Shown piece after piece: positions 1-6,093 of a stretch of DNA of 7,425 nt. The position numbers were made by a program, and so were the translations under genes. Source of the stretch: an uncultured Sphingorhabdus sp. (GTDB lineage: Bacteria > Pseudomonadota > Alphaproteobacteria > Sphingomonadales > Sphingomonadaceae); assembly GCA_937873665.1 (NCBI GenBank), contig CALMYW010000223.1, positions 1-7,425 of the forward strand, given 5' to 3'. Below the pieces are notes generated by a model, which saw only the letters and a list, made by a program, of their open reading frames with translations, was not told the DNA's origin and made no database searches. Position 1 is the stretch's first letter. The number at the start of each line of letters is the position of its first letter.

Positions 1-2
1 AG

Positions 3-143
3 TGGCTGGAGCCGCTGGAACTGCGCGACGTCATCACCGAATTGGCGGAAGACCTTTACGCATTCAAGGATTGGGCGATTGGCGAGTACAGCGACAACGA
101 AGAGTTGAACCAGCGGATCTGGCAGAAGTACCCAGGGTTTTGA
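3..143 (+). CDS. C-terminal fragment of an unrecognised protein
   Basis: An open frame enters from the left edge and ends at TGA 141-143, giving 46 residues that begin WLEPLELRDVITEL and end IWQKYPGF. The translation is rich in Glu, Asp, Leu and aromatic residues and reads like a real acidic helical protein tail, unlike the other frames here. No start is visible because the gene begins outside the window. I do not recognise the family and see no catalytic motif in the part shown. It points toward the minus-strand ParB-like gene and is therefore convergent with module A, probably belonging to the neighbouring segment of the island. The main alternative is a chance open frame, which is quite possible at 46 codons. 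Confidence 0.55.
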   Translation, partial: WLEPLELRDVITELAEDLYAFKDWAIGEYSDNEELNQRIWQKYPGF

Positions 144-489
144 TCGATAGTAAGCAAAAATCGTCGAAGCCTTGTTTCTGGGACAAGACGGTTCATTTGC
201 TTTAGCAAGCGAGCACTGTTTAGGTCTATTGCTCCGCCACGAAGACTGGGTCGCCACAAACTGAAAAAGGTGCCGCTGTTCGCCCAGGCGCAGGCCCCGA
301 TGCGCGTGGACAGGCCAGCGGCAAGCCTGTCGGTCACCGCCCTTGATCACGGAGTGAAGCAGAAACTCCGTTTTGGGGGCGATGACCCAGATGCTTCCAG
401 ATTGTTAAAGAACCGTGTGCCGCCTGCGTGGACGCCATCACGACCTTCCGGTGGGAAGGATTTCGTTCACTACGCCGATTGCGTGCCGC
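144..489. other. Intergenic gap between convergent genes
   Basis: These 346 bases separate the end of the plus-strand fragment from the stop of the last minus-strand gene. I see no convincing coding sequence. A minus-strand open frame at 337-56 runs into the plus-strand gene and has no recognisable content. The gap holds a hairpin at 349-371 (listed separately) and a small inverted repeat CAGGC/GCCTG at 311-315 and 325-329. If module A is a discrete mobile unit, its left boundary should lie here, but I found no direct repeat matching the other side of the module. Confidence 0.5.
349..374 (+). terminator. Weak terminator-like hairpin
   Basis: The arms ACGGAGT (349-355) and ACTCCGT (365-371) form a 7-bp stem around the 9-base loop GAAGCAGAA, followed by TTT (TTTT if the last paired T is counted) and then a G-run. 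The polarity fits a plus-strand transcript, but it lies 200 bases beyond the nearest plus-strand stop and its T-run is short. It does not work for the minus-strand operon, since no T-run follows in that direction. Confidence 0.25.
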
Positions 490-1368
490 TTATTTGTCCA
501 GCGCCACCATACGAACGATGCTGTCGAACTCGTTCAGCACGTCGGGGTGGTTCCTGGTCAGGTGACGCAAAATGGCTTCGTTCGCCATCAACTTGGCGAG
601 ATAGCCCTTGGTCAGCACCAGGTTGAGGATGTCCTGACCATAGGTTTGCTCGGCGAGCTTGAACTGCTCGTGGAGATTGCCCATTTCCCTCTCCATCTTG
701 GCCATTTGGTCGGCGCTGACGCCGGTCATCTTCTTGGGCTTGGTCTCGCCGACGAGCAAGTTGCTGGGTGTCGCCGCAACCAAGGCTTGGGCATAGGCGA
801 CCGTGATGTTGTTGGCACTGACCATCAGTTCGACGCACTCAACCTGACGCGTTGGCTTGAGCTTGCGCAGGACCGCACCAAGGTTTGCCGAAAACGTCTG
901 GTCGCGCAGCAATTCAGCGGCCTCCGGGCAGATGCCTTCCAGCAGGTTTAGCTTCTTGATGATGTGGCTGATGTCCACGTCCAAGGCCTTGGCCAGCTTT
1001 TCCGGGGTGACACCCCGTTCGACAGCGCGACGGATCATGAGGTGCTCCTGAATGCTGGAGAGGCGATTGATCCGGTTGTTGTAGGTGTAGCTCTCGTCGT
1101 CGGTGGCCACGAGGCACGGTGCCTTGTCGAAGCCCAGCTGCTTCAGCGCCACCAGCCGTGTGTGCCCGTCCAGCAAGATGTGCTGCCCCTCGCGGTTGGG
1201 CTTTCCCACCGACAGGGGTTCAATCAGCCCGACCGCCTCGATAGATGCGGTGATCTGCTTGAATTTCCGTGAGGCAAGCAAGCCTTCTGGCGTCTTACGC
1301 GAGGGCAGGACGGACGAGAGGGGGAGAACCAATGGCTCCGGAACGAAGCCCAGGGGCGGTTTGCTCAT
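490..1368 (-). CDS. ParB/RepB-type protein, second paralogue
   Basis: A 292-residue protein of the ParB/RepB superfamily. The N-terminal ParB-like fold covers about residues 12-110 and includes IEAVGLIEPLSV (43-54) and LLDGHTRLVALKQLG (65-79), the place where partition ParBs carry GERR. A helix-turn-helix follows at about 117-143 (RGVTPEKLAKALDV). The C-terminal half, with LRKLKPTRQVE (167-177) and YAQALVAATP (192-201), matches my knowledge of the RepB plasmid-partition C-terminal family. Acidic Glu is missing from the nucleotide motif (DGHT), so CTP switching may be altered. The ATG at 1368 overlaps the previous gene's stop as ATGA and has GGAG at 1378-1375, six bases upstream. That start is preferred over the in-frame ATG at 1389, which lies inside the upstream gene. 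It is last in the recombinase-ParB-ParB unit, with no ParA nearby. The likely role is site-specific DNA binding for the element, not classical segregation; this is inference. Confidence 0.88.
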   Translation of the reverse strand: MSKPPLGFVPEPLVLPLSSVLPSRKTPEGLLASRKFKQITASIEAVGLIEPLSVGKPNREGQHILLDGHTRLVALKQLGFDKAPCLVATDDESYTYNNRINRLSSIQEHLMIRRAVERGVTPEKLAKALDVDISHIIKKLNLLEGICPEAAELLRDQTFSANLGAVLRKLKPTRQVECVELMVSANNITVAYAQALVAATPSNLLVGETKPKKMTGVSADQMAKMEREMGNLHEQFKLAEQTYGQDILNLVLTKGYLAKLMANEAILRHLTRNHPDVLNEFDSIVRMVALDK

Positions 1369-2276
1369 GCGCCGCTCCCTCGAGCCCAAACCCGCTCCGC
1401 CAGATACTGGGGCAGTGTGTCCAGCCCCTCCGCGCGCAGCAGGGTGGTGAAATTCTCGTCGGCCAGCAGTTGGCGCAGGGCCCCGACAATGAACAGCAAG
1501 TTGCGTTGAGCTGTCTCTGCTTTCCTGACCAGCAGCTTCTGTCGCTCGACTTCCCGCTGGTAGTTCCTCACCAGGCTGGACGTGGTGACATCCTCATTGG
1601 TCTTGCGGGAGGTCATCCTGCCGCCGATGGATTTGCCTTGGGTGCGGCGACGTTCGATCACACGACGGGCTTGGATCAACTGGCTGCCACGCAGCTTTCC
1701 GGTTTCGTAGGCATCTTGCAATGCGGCTTGAATGGCTTTCTCGTCGCTGCCCGCGCCAGCGATGGTGATCGCCGCGTTGAGAGGGATGCGCCCGCTGCCG
1801 ACGGCCATCAGCAGTCGCTGTTCACCGTTCTGCAGCAACTGCAGGATGCCCTGCACGTACTCCGGACTCAGGCCTGTCTTTTGGGCAATGGATTTCTTGT
1901 CATAGCCCTGATCCCGCAGTTGCTCGATGCCGGACAGCAATTCCAACGGGCTGAACTTTCGTCGGGCGATGTTCTCGGTGAGGCTCATGATGAAGGCCGA
2001 TTCGTCATCGACGTTAATCACCATTGCCGGGATCTCTTGATGCCCGAGCGTCTTGAAGGCTTTGAACCGCCCCTCGCCGCAGATGAGGAGATAGTGCTCG
2101 CCATTGCTCCCTGGACGCGGCGTAACGATGATTGGCTTTTTCAGGCCAATGTTCTGGATGTTGCCGACGATCTGCTCGAAGACCCGGCTGTTGCGCTCGC
2201 GGGGGTTGAGAACCTCAATCCGGTTGAGCGGAATCATCCGCAACTCCGAATGCCGATGTTCTTTGTCTTGACTCAT
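1365..2276 (-). CDS. ParB/RepB-type protein, first paralogue
   Basis: A 303-residue ParB-superfamily protein. The ParB N-terminal domain spans about residues 15-108: IPLNRIEVLNPRERN (15-29), IGLKKPIIVTPR (43-54), the nucleotide-binding-type motif CGEGRFKAFKTLGH (66-79) and TENIARRKFSPLE (100-112), which corresponds to the ENIQR box of chromosomal ParB. A helix-turn-helix lies at about 124-148 (YDKKSIAQKTGLSPEYV). The remainder is helical with a basic, probably coiled segment at 236-262. Its motif is closer to canonical GERR than that of the next gene, so it is the better candidate for a CTP-binding clamp. The ATG at 2276 overlaps the recombinase stop (ATGA) and has a strong GGAGG at 2286-2282 five bases upstream, so this start is well supported over the longer frame opening at 2345. 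No partition ATPase is encoded alongside. Function beyond DNA binding is inferred. Confidence 0.88.
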   Translation of the reverse strand: MSQDKEHRHSELRMIPLNRIEVLNPRERNSRVFEQIVGNIQNIGLKKPIIVTPRPGSNGEHYLLICGEGRFKAFKTLGHQEIPAMVINVDDESAFIMSLTENIARRKFSPLELLSGIEQLRDQGYDKKSIAQKTGLSPEYVQGILQLLQNGEQRLLMAVGSGRIPLNAAITIAGAGSDEKAIQAALQDAYETGKLRGSQLIQARRVIERRRTQGKSIGGRMTSRKTNEDVTTSSLVRNYQREVERQKLLVRKAETAQRNLLFIVGALRQLLADENFTTLLRAEGLDTLPQYLAERVWARGSGA

Positions 2277-3838
2277 GCGGCCCTCCGTATGCGGATACGC
2301 CGCGCCATGCCGTAGAGGTAGTCCAGGCTGTCGAAGCGATAGCACTCAAACTCGATGCCGTTGTGGTCGGCCAAATGGATGCGTGCCTGACCGAAGTCCA
2401 GTCGCGGCAGCAGGTAGTAGTCCAAGGCAGCCTGATTGCTGTCGTCCAGCCGCACGGCCACCGTGATGTCGGGCGCGAGACTGGTGTCGAAGCGCACCTT
2501 CCAGCGCCGTCGCCCGTTGTCGAGCAATTGGCACCGCGCCAGCACCACTGAAACGGTGAACTCGCGATTGACGGTGAGAAGGTCTGTGGCCGGGTCACGT
2601 TCGACAGTGCCGCCGACCTCGGCAATCATGCGTTCGGTCTGGCTGACGATCTCTGGATGCAGTCTGCGCAGAAACTGATTCACCTCCAGATACTGGTAGT
2701 CGCGATCCGGAGTGAAGCCCACTGCCTGGTAGGCGCGAACCAAACTGCCGAATCGATGTGCATAGGCCGCCGCAGACGGCATGCCATCAGCCTCATCGAT
2801 GATCAGGCCGGAGAGGTACCCGTGGCGCTGGTACAGATTGCGCAGCTTCTCGATCAACTCCTCGTCGCTGTAGCGATGTGCCCTTGCGCGCAAGATGCCC
2901 TGCGCCGTGTAGAAGAGCTCCGGCGGAACGATGCCCTCGAACGCACCTTCCTTCTTGATCCACATGTCGGGGCTGTTAACCACCCGGTGCTTCTTGAGTT
3001 TGAAAGACCGACGGTTGTAGATGTTGTTGCCGATGTATTTCTCGTTGGACAGCACCTCGCGGACGGTCGCTCGTGTCCAATCTCGTCCAAGGTCAGTACG
3101 CGTTCCTTGTGCGTTCAGCCGTTCGGCGATGTCCAGCTCCGTCAGGTTGTCGGTGACAAACCAGCGGTAGATCTGGTTGACCACGGCGACCTCATCATCC
3201 GGCCCCGGCTGAAGAATGACGCGGTCGGTTTGCAGGCTCTTGTGCTCGCCGCGAGCCAATTCACCTTTGAGCGTGCCGGACTGATCGATCAGCACACGTC
3301 GCAGTCCATAGCCAGCCGGGCCACCCTGGCGGAAACCCAACTCAATCAGGCGGCACTGCCCGGCAAACACTTTAGCCGACAATTCGCGGCTGTATTCGCC
3401 TGCCATCGCACGCTTGACGCCCTTGACGATGGTCGACACAGGCGAGCCGTCGTTTTCGAACTGCTCTGCACAGTAGGCGACCTGGATGCCCGCGCGACGG
3501 CAGATGTATTCGTAATAGGCGCTCTCATCGGCGTCCTGGAACCGACCCCAGCGGCTGACGTCATAGACCAGAATGATCTGGAAGTCCGCGCTGCCTGTCT
3601 CGACGTCCTTGATCAGCTGCTGCAGCGCCCGCCGCCCATCGATGCGCAAGCCGCTCTTGCCCTCGTCGGCATAAGTGCGAACGATTTCGATGTTGCGCCG
3701 AGCCGCGTACTCGCGGATTTTGTCGGCTTGGTTTTCCGTCGAATACTGCTGGTGCTCGGTCGACATCCGCACGTACTCGGCGGCCCGAAACACCGGGCCC
3801 GACCCCGGCGGGTGTGGAGGAGGTTCGATCTCTTGCAT
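2273..3838 (-). CDS. Serine site-specific recombinase with atypical C-terminus
   Basis: About 521 residues from ATG 3838. The resolvase domain starts at EYVRMSTEHQ with nucleophile Ser26, followed by ADEGKSG (57-63) and YDVSRWGR (92-99), which supply catalytic arginines. The linker helix is GEYSRELSAKV (147-157). The recombinase domain begins GGPAGYGLRR (172-181) and runs to about 315. Large serine recombinases usually continue with a four-Cys zinc ribbon; that is absent. Residues 325-381 (DEELIEKLRNLYQRHG, then AYAHRFGSLVRAYQAVGF) resemble the homing-endonuclease-associated helix-turn-helix repeat. The final 140 residues are unassigned and end in basic RRIRIRRAA. It should catalyse DNA cleavage and strand exchange at a specific site, probably mobilising or rearranging this module. 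The start is uncertain: ATG 3838 lacks a good ribosome site; GTG 3850 and ATG 3916 are in frame. The stop overlaps the ParB-like gene by ATGA. Confidence 0.92.
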   Translation of the reverse strand: MQEIEPPPHPPGSGPVFRAAEYVRMSTEHQQYSTENQADKIREYAARRNIEIVRTYADEGKSGLRIDGRRALQQLIKDVETGSADFQIILVYDVSRWGRFQDADESAYYEYICRRAGIQVAYCAEQFENDGSPVSTIVKGVKRAMAGEYSRELSAKVFAGQCRLIELGFRQGGPAGYGLRRVLIDQSGTLKGELARGEHKSLQTDRVILQPGPDDEVAVVNQIYRWFVTDNLTELDIAERLNAQGTRTDLGRDWTRATVREVLSNEKYIGNNIYNRRSFKLKKHRVVNSPDMWIKKEGAFEGIVPPELFYTAQGILRARAHRYSDEELIEKLRNLYQRHGYLSGLIIDEADGMPSAAAYAHRFGSLVRAYQAVGFTPDRDYQYLEVNQFLRRLHPEIVSQTERMIAEVGGTVERDPATDLLTVNREFTVSVVLARCQLLDNGRRRWKVRFDTSLAPDITVAVRLDDSNQAALDYYLLPRLDFGQARIHLADHNGIEFECYRFDSLDYLYGMARRIRIRRAA

Positions 3839-3921
3839 AGGCCCGGTCACTCTGTGATTGGTGCTCTCGGGTCTGCCACTCCTTTCAATGAACGCGACAC
3901 CGCGCCACGGCGGCATCGCAC

Positions 3922-3992
3922 ACGGTCGGAATCGTTGCCATGCAGAACATTCGAGAGCCTGTTTGGGGTCAAAGTTACGGTCGGACGGTCGG
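3922..3992. repeat. Three ACGGTCGG copies ahead of the recombinase
   Basis: ACGGTCGG occurs at 3922-3929, 3977-3984 and 3985-3992, the last two in direct tandem and the first 48 bases from them. They sit in the leader of the recombinase gene and across the stop codon of the zinc-ribbon gene. Direct, phased octamers at this place could be an operator or a recombinase/ParB-like binding site. The motif is GC-rich and short, so chance is a real alternative. Confidence 0.4.
3944..3972 (-). promoter_or_regulatory. Possible recombinase promoter
   Basis: On the minus strand, TTGACC (3972-3967) is followed after exactly 17 bases by TGTTCT (3949-3944). The -35 matches five of six consensus bases, the -10 only three of six. 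It lies between the zinc-ribbon gene and the recombinase, so the operon could have its own start about 100 bases before ATG 3838. It is weak, and readthrough from upstream is equally plausible. Confidence 0.2.
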
Positions 3993-4445
3993 TGTGTCGA
4001 TCAAGTCCTCTCTTGACACGTCCATCTTGCACGGACACGTCACGCAGACCGGCGTGATCTCGACGATCCAGGAATCGCCGTTTCCCCTCGGAAACGCCGG
4101 GTGTCGCGTGATGCGGTACAGGCCGCTCGGCAGGTCGCACACGTCCATCTTTGCAAGATCGACATCTGCCCCGTTCGCATCACGCAGGCGCTGCCGCTCG
4201 CGGTTGCGCTGCTCGTACCCGGGCCGGTCGTCGCGGTAGTTGCGCCAGTAGTCCTGATGGCGCTGCGACCACGCCTGCTGGGCGGCGCGCTGGTTGATCC
4301 GGTAGTCGGGATCGGACTGGAGCTTGACCCGTTGCCATTGGCGCTTGCGGGCGCGCTGGCAGTCAGGTGCAGAGCAGAAGGCCTGGTCGGGAACCTGCGG
4401 ACGGGGTTCGAAGGGTTGGCCGCAGTGCGCGCAGTGCTTGGTCAT
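3975..4445 (-). CDS. Small Cys-rich zinc-ribbon-like protein
   Basis: A 156-residue protein. The N-terminus has Cys5-X2-Cys8 and Cys24-X4-Cys29 around GQPFEPRPQVPDQAF, a treble-clef or zinc-ribbon-like knuckle. Residues 30-90 are strongly basic and aromatic (RARKRQWQRVK, QRHQDYWRNYRDDRP, EQRNRERQRLRD), probably helical and nucleic-acid binding. The tail holds more cysteines (103, 134, 137, 139) and the peptide KMDV twice (99-102, 140-143), each encoded by a near-identical DNA motif. I recall similar small proteins beside recombinases and transposition genes in proteobacterial islands, without an assigned function. ATG 4445 is preferred because GGAG (4458-4455) sits nine bases upstream; ATG 4460 would swallow that site and has only a poor one of its own. 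It precedes the recombinase by 136 bases and probably belongs to the same module, perhaps as a DNA-binding accessory or regulator. Confidence 0.8.
   Translation of the reverse strand: MTKHCAHCGQPFEPRPQVPDQAFCSAPDCQRARKRQWQRVKLQSDPDYRINQRAAQQAWSQRHQDYWRNYRDDRPGYEQRNRERQRLRDANGADVDLAKMDVCDLPSGLYRITRHPAFPRGNGDSWIVEITPVCVTCPCKMDVSREDLIDTPTVRP
4016..4031. repeat. ACACGTCCATCTTGCA, copy 1
   Basis: It matches copy 2 at 4139-4155 except for one T in the T-run. It lies inside the zinc-ribbon gene, encoding CKMDV on the minus strand. It is also flanked by a direct octamer GACACGTC at 4015-4022 and 4034-4041. It may be a protein-binding site embedded in coding DNA; this is inference. Confidence 0.5.
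4139..4155. repeat. ACACGTCCATCTTTGCA, copy 2
   Basis: The second copy of the motif at 4016-4031, 123 bases away in the same orientation with one extra T. It encodes AKMDV of the zinc-ribbon protein, so both copies are read in the same frame. TGCAAAGATGGACGTGT is the minus-strand reading. Confidence 0.5.
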
Positions 4446-4460
4446 CGTCGTGGTCTCCAT

Positions 4461-4592
4461 GCAAATTCCGCATGAAAACCGCGACAGCTCCGACGCCGGG
4501 CCCGAGCGCTGGCCGTGCGCCCCTATCTGGAAAGCCTGGGATGAGCCGGTGTCGGTGCCAGCTCGGCTCTCCTGGAATATGTGTCGTAATTT
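4461..4592. other. Gap between modules with inverted repeat
   Basis: These 132 bases lie between the last module B gene and the zinc-ribbon gene. They contain an inverted repeat GAGCCG (4543-4548) and CGGCTC (4564-4569) with a 15-base loop but no T-run, so it is not a convincing terminator. No clear promoter for the zinc-ribbon gene is visible, leaving open that module A is partly fed by module B transcription. A boundary between two independently acquired units may lie here. Confidence 0.4.
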
Positions 4593-5444
4593 TTAGCCTG
4601 GAGCGCCAACTTGATCGTCGTCGGCTTTCAGGGTCATGTACTCCAGTCGCCACTGCGTGAGCAGTCTTGCCTTGCTCACGGGTAGATCGTCCTCGGAGAT
4701 GGAAATGCATCCCTTCAAGGCAATCCCGTTCCATTTGTCAGTGGCTTGGTCGAAGTGCTTTTCCGCGAAGAGAGTCGTGATCGCGGTTTCGATCTTTTCC
4801 ACATCGTCGGCGGTCTGCTCCGGATCGTCACCCGGCGGGTATGCAAGAACGATTTTCAGGTCGTAGGGACTGCCATCGGAGTGATTGATTTCATTGCCAC
4901 CGTCGACATCGAAATAGATGGCGGACAGCAGGTTACCGACTGGTTCGATGATTTTCGCGAGGCGTTTGTCGACTTTCGACTGGGATAGACGATTCACGAA
5001 AGGGTCGGGGAATGCCGCTCGGTTGTAGCGGACTCCCAGCCAAGAGCGCAGTGCCGACAACGACTTACCAGGAAAGACATGAGTGGTGTCGGGAGTAAAT
5101 GCTGCGAGTGCCTGTTTCGGGATCAAGCGCTTGGCTGTGGCAACCAATTCGACAACGGCTGCGATGCCGTTTTGCAGCACATCGACGTGTAGCGTGCGGG
5201 GCGCTTTTGCCCAGTAATAGTTACCGTCCCCTTTCGGCACATGACGCCCAACGATGACTTCCACGTCGGGTTCGATCTGCAAGGCATCGTTGGCCAAATC
5301 ACAATCGTGGCTGATGATGACCACACAGGTCGAGTCAGACGCCTCGGGATGGATCAGTCCCAGCGCCTGACTGGCGTCTGCCGTGAGGACGTGGCCTTGG
5401 CGCCACGGCGTATCTCGAGTCCAGCTTCCTGCCATGCCATCCAT
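4593..5444 (-). CDS. Uncharacterised protein with SHDCDL motif
   Basis: A 283-residue protein from ATG 5444. I do not recognise a named family. Visible features are WRQGHVLT (14-21), a beta-strand run CVVIISHDCDLAND (40-53) with a tight His-Asp-Cys-Asp cluster that could be catalytic or metal-binding, then GNYYWAKAPRTLHVDV and PGKSLSALRSWLGVRYNRAAFPDPF. The C-terminal third has alternating strands and acidic helices (IKLK-type stretch YDLKIVLAYPPGDDPEQTADDVEKIE). There is no signal peptide or membrane segment, so it is probably cytoplasmic. The preceding helix-turn-helix gene ends with TGA at 5452-5450, overlapping a possible TTG start at 5453 (TTGA); ATG 5444 and ATG 5435 are alternatives in frame, none with a strong ribosome site. 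It is the last gene of the module B operon and the likely effector, as the other two look regulatory or unknown; that role is inferred. Confidence 0.8.
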   Translation of the reverse strand: MDGMAGSWTRDTPWRQGHVLTADASQALGLIHPEASDSTCVVIISHDCDLANDALQIEPDVEVIVGRHVPKGDGNYYWAKAPRTLHVDVLQNGIAAVVELVATAKRLIPKQALAAFTPDTTHVFPGKSLSALRSWLGVRYNRAAFPDPFVNRLSQSKVDKRLAKIIEPVGNLLSAIYFDVDGGNEINHSDGSPYDLKIVLAYPPGDDPEQTADDVEKIETAITTLFAEKHFDQATDKWNGIALKGCISISEDDLPVSKARLLTQWRLEYMTLKADDDQVGAPG

Positions 5445-5449
5445 GTCGG

Positions 5450-6091
5450 TCAAACGTCTTCATTGAATGCGGGACGACCCATGTCGGATACGTCGGGACG
5501 CGAAGGCGTTCTGCCCCCAAGTAAGGCATCGAGTTTTGCTTTTGCGACTGTGCCCCGTTTTTCTATCCGAACGAGTCTTTCCGCCGTTTCCTTGCCGTCG
5601 GCACCTTGCCCAATCAGTTCGACGAATGACCTGCCTTGCGCAACGGTACGTTCGAGAGAAAGTGCTGAGGGTTTGAAGCCGGCCGCAGTGAACGCGCGAG
5701 CGGCAGCGGCTAACTGTACGAGCTTGTCCTGATGCTGCTCCTTGGGCGTTTCGCCGTTGAGCCAGTTATAGAGCGTCTGGCGCGATCCCCCGAAAACCGC
5801 CGGCAGATGGGACATGGTGCGGCCGAAACCGGCCTTCACCTCTTTCATCAGGTTGGTGTAGGGGGCGAATGTTTCCTGTGCCGCTGCGAGTTCGACTTTC
5901 AGGATTGCGTAGGGGCTATAGCCTTGGCGCGACATGACAAAGTACACGCTCTCGACACCGCCGGTTCCACTTCCGCCAAAGCAAGGAAGCGGACCGCCTT
6001 CGCCAACGGTAGCCCGGTTGTAGATTGCGGGAGCGGGCCTGTAATGGGCGTGGACGTTGATATCGCTAACGGGAACTGCGAGTCCGAACAT
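5450..6091 (-). CDS. Helix-turn-helix protein of the module B operon
   Basis: A 213-residue protein from ATG 6091. A helix-turn-helix lies at about residues 88-115, with FGRTMSHLPAVFGGSRQTLYNWLNGETP typical of phage-repressor/XRE-like folds in which SRQTLYNWL is the recognition helix. The segment after it (AAARAFTAAGFKPSAL, RSFVELIGQGADGKETAERLV) is helical and resembles the tail of HTH proteins I associate with TIGR04255 genes. The first 80 residues form an unassigned extension with PLPCFGGSGTGG (34-45) and YSPYAILKVELAAAQETF, unusual for a simple repressor. It is likely the DNA-binding subunit, probably binding the repeats in the operon promoter. It starts two bases after the TIGR04255 stop; an in-frame TTG at 6106 would overlap that gene. 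It ends overlapping the possible TTG start of the SHDCDL gene. The three genes are therefore a tight translational unit. Confidence 0.82.
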   Translation of the reverse strand: MFGLAVPVSDINVHAHYRPAPAIYNRATVGEGGPLPCFGGSGTGGVESVYFVMSRQGYSPYAILKVELAAAQETFAPYTNLMKEVKAGFGRTMSHLPAVFGGSRQTLYNWLNGETPKEQHQDKLVQLAAAARAFTAAGFKPSALSLERTVAQGRSFVELIGQGADGKETAERLVRIEKRGTVAKAKLDALLGGRTPSRPDVSDMGRPAFNEDV

Positions 6092-6093
6092 GA

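Noticed and set aside
56..337. Minus-strand open frame of 93 codons at the left edge
   Set aside because: It overlaps the more protein-like plus-strand fragment, has no recognisable motif and no good ribosome site.
3877..3886. Strong ribosome-site-like GAAAGGAGTG on the minus strand ahead of the recombinase
   Set aside because: No in-frame start codon follows at a workable distance; the next in-frame candidates are GTG 3850 and ATG 3838, 28 or more bases away.
2657..4057. Long plus-strand open frame (466 codons) opposite the recombinase, and a similar one at 1269-2315 opposite the first ParB-like gene
   Set aside because: They mirror strong minus-strand genes with clear domains, have no ribosome site or recognisable protein content, and are expected from GC-rich codon bias.
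144..4592. Direct repeats or attachment sites bounding module A
   Set aside because: I compared the left gap (144-489) with 3839-3974 and 4461-4592 by eye and found no shared sequence long enough to call; the ends may lie outside these gaps.
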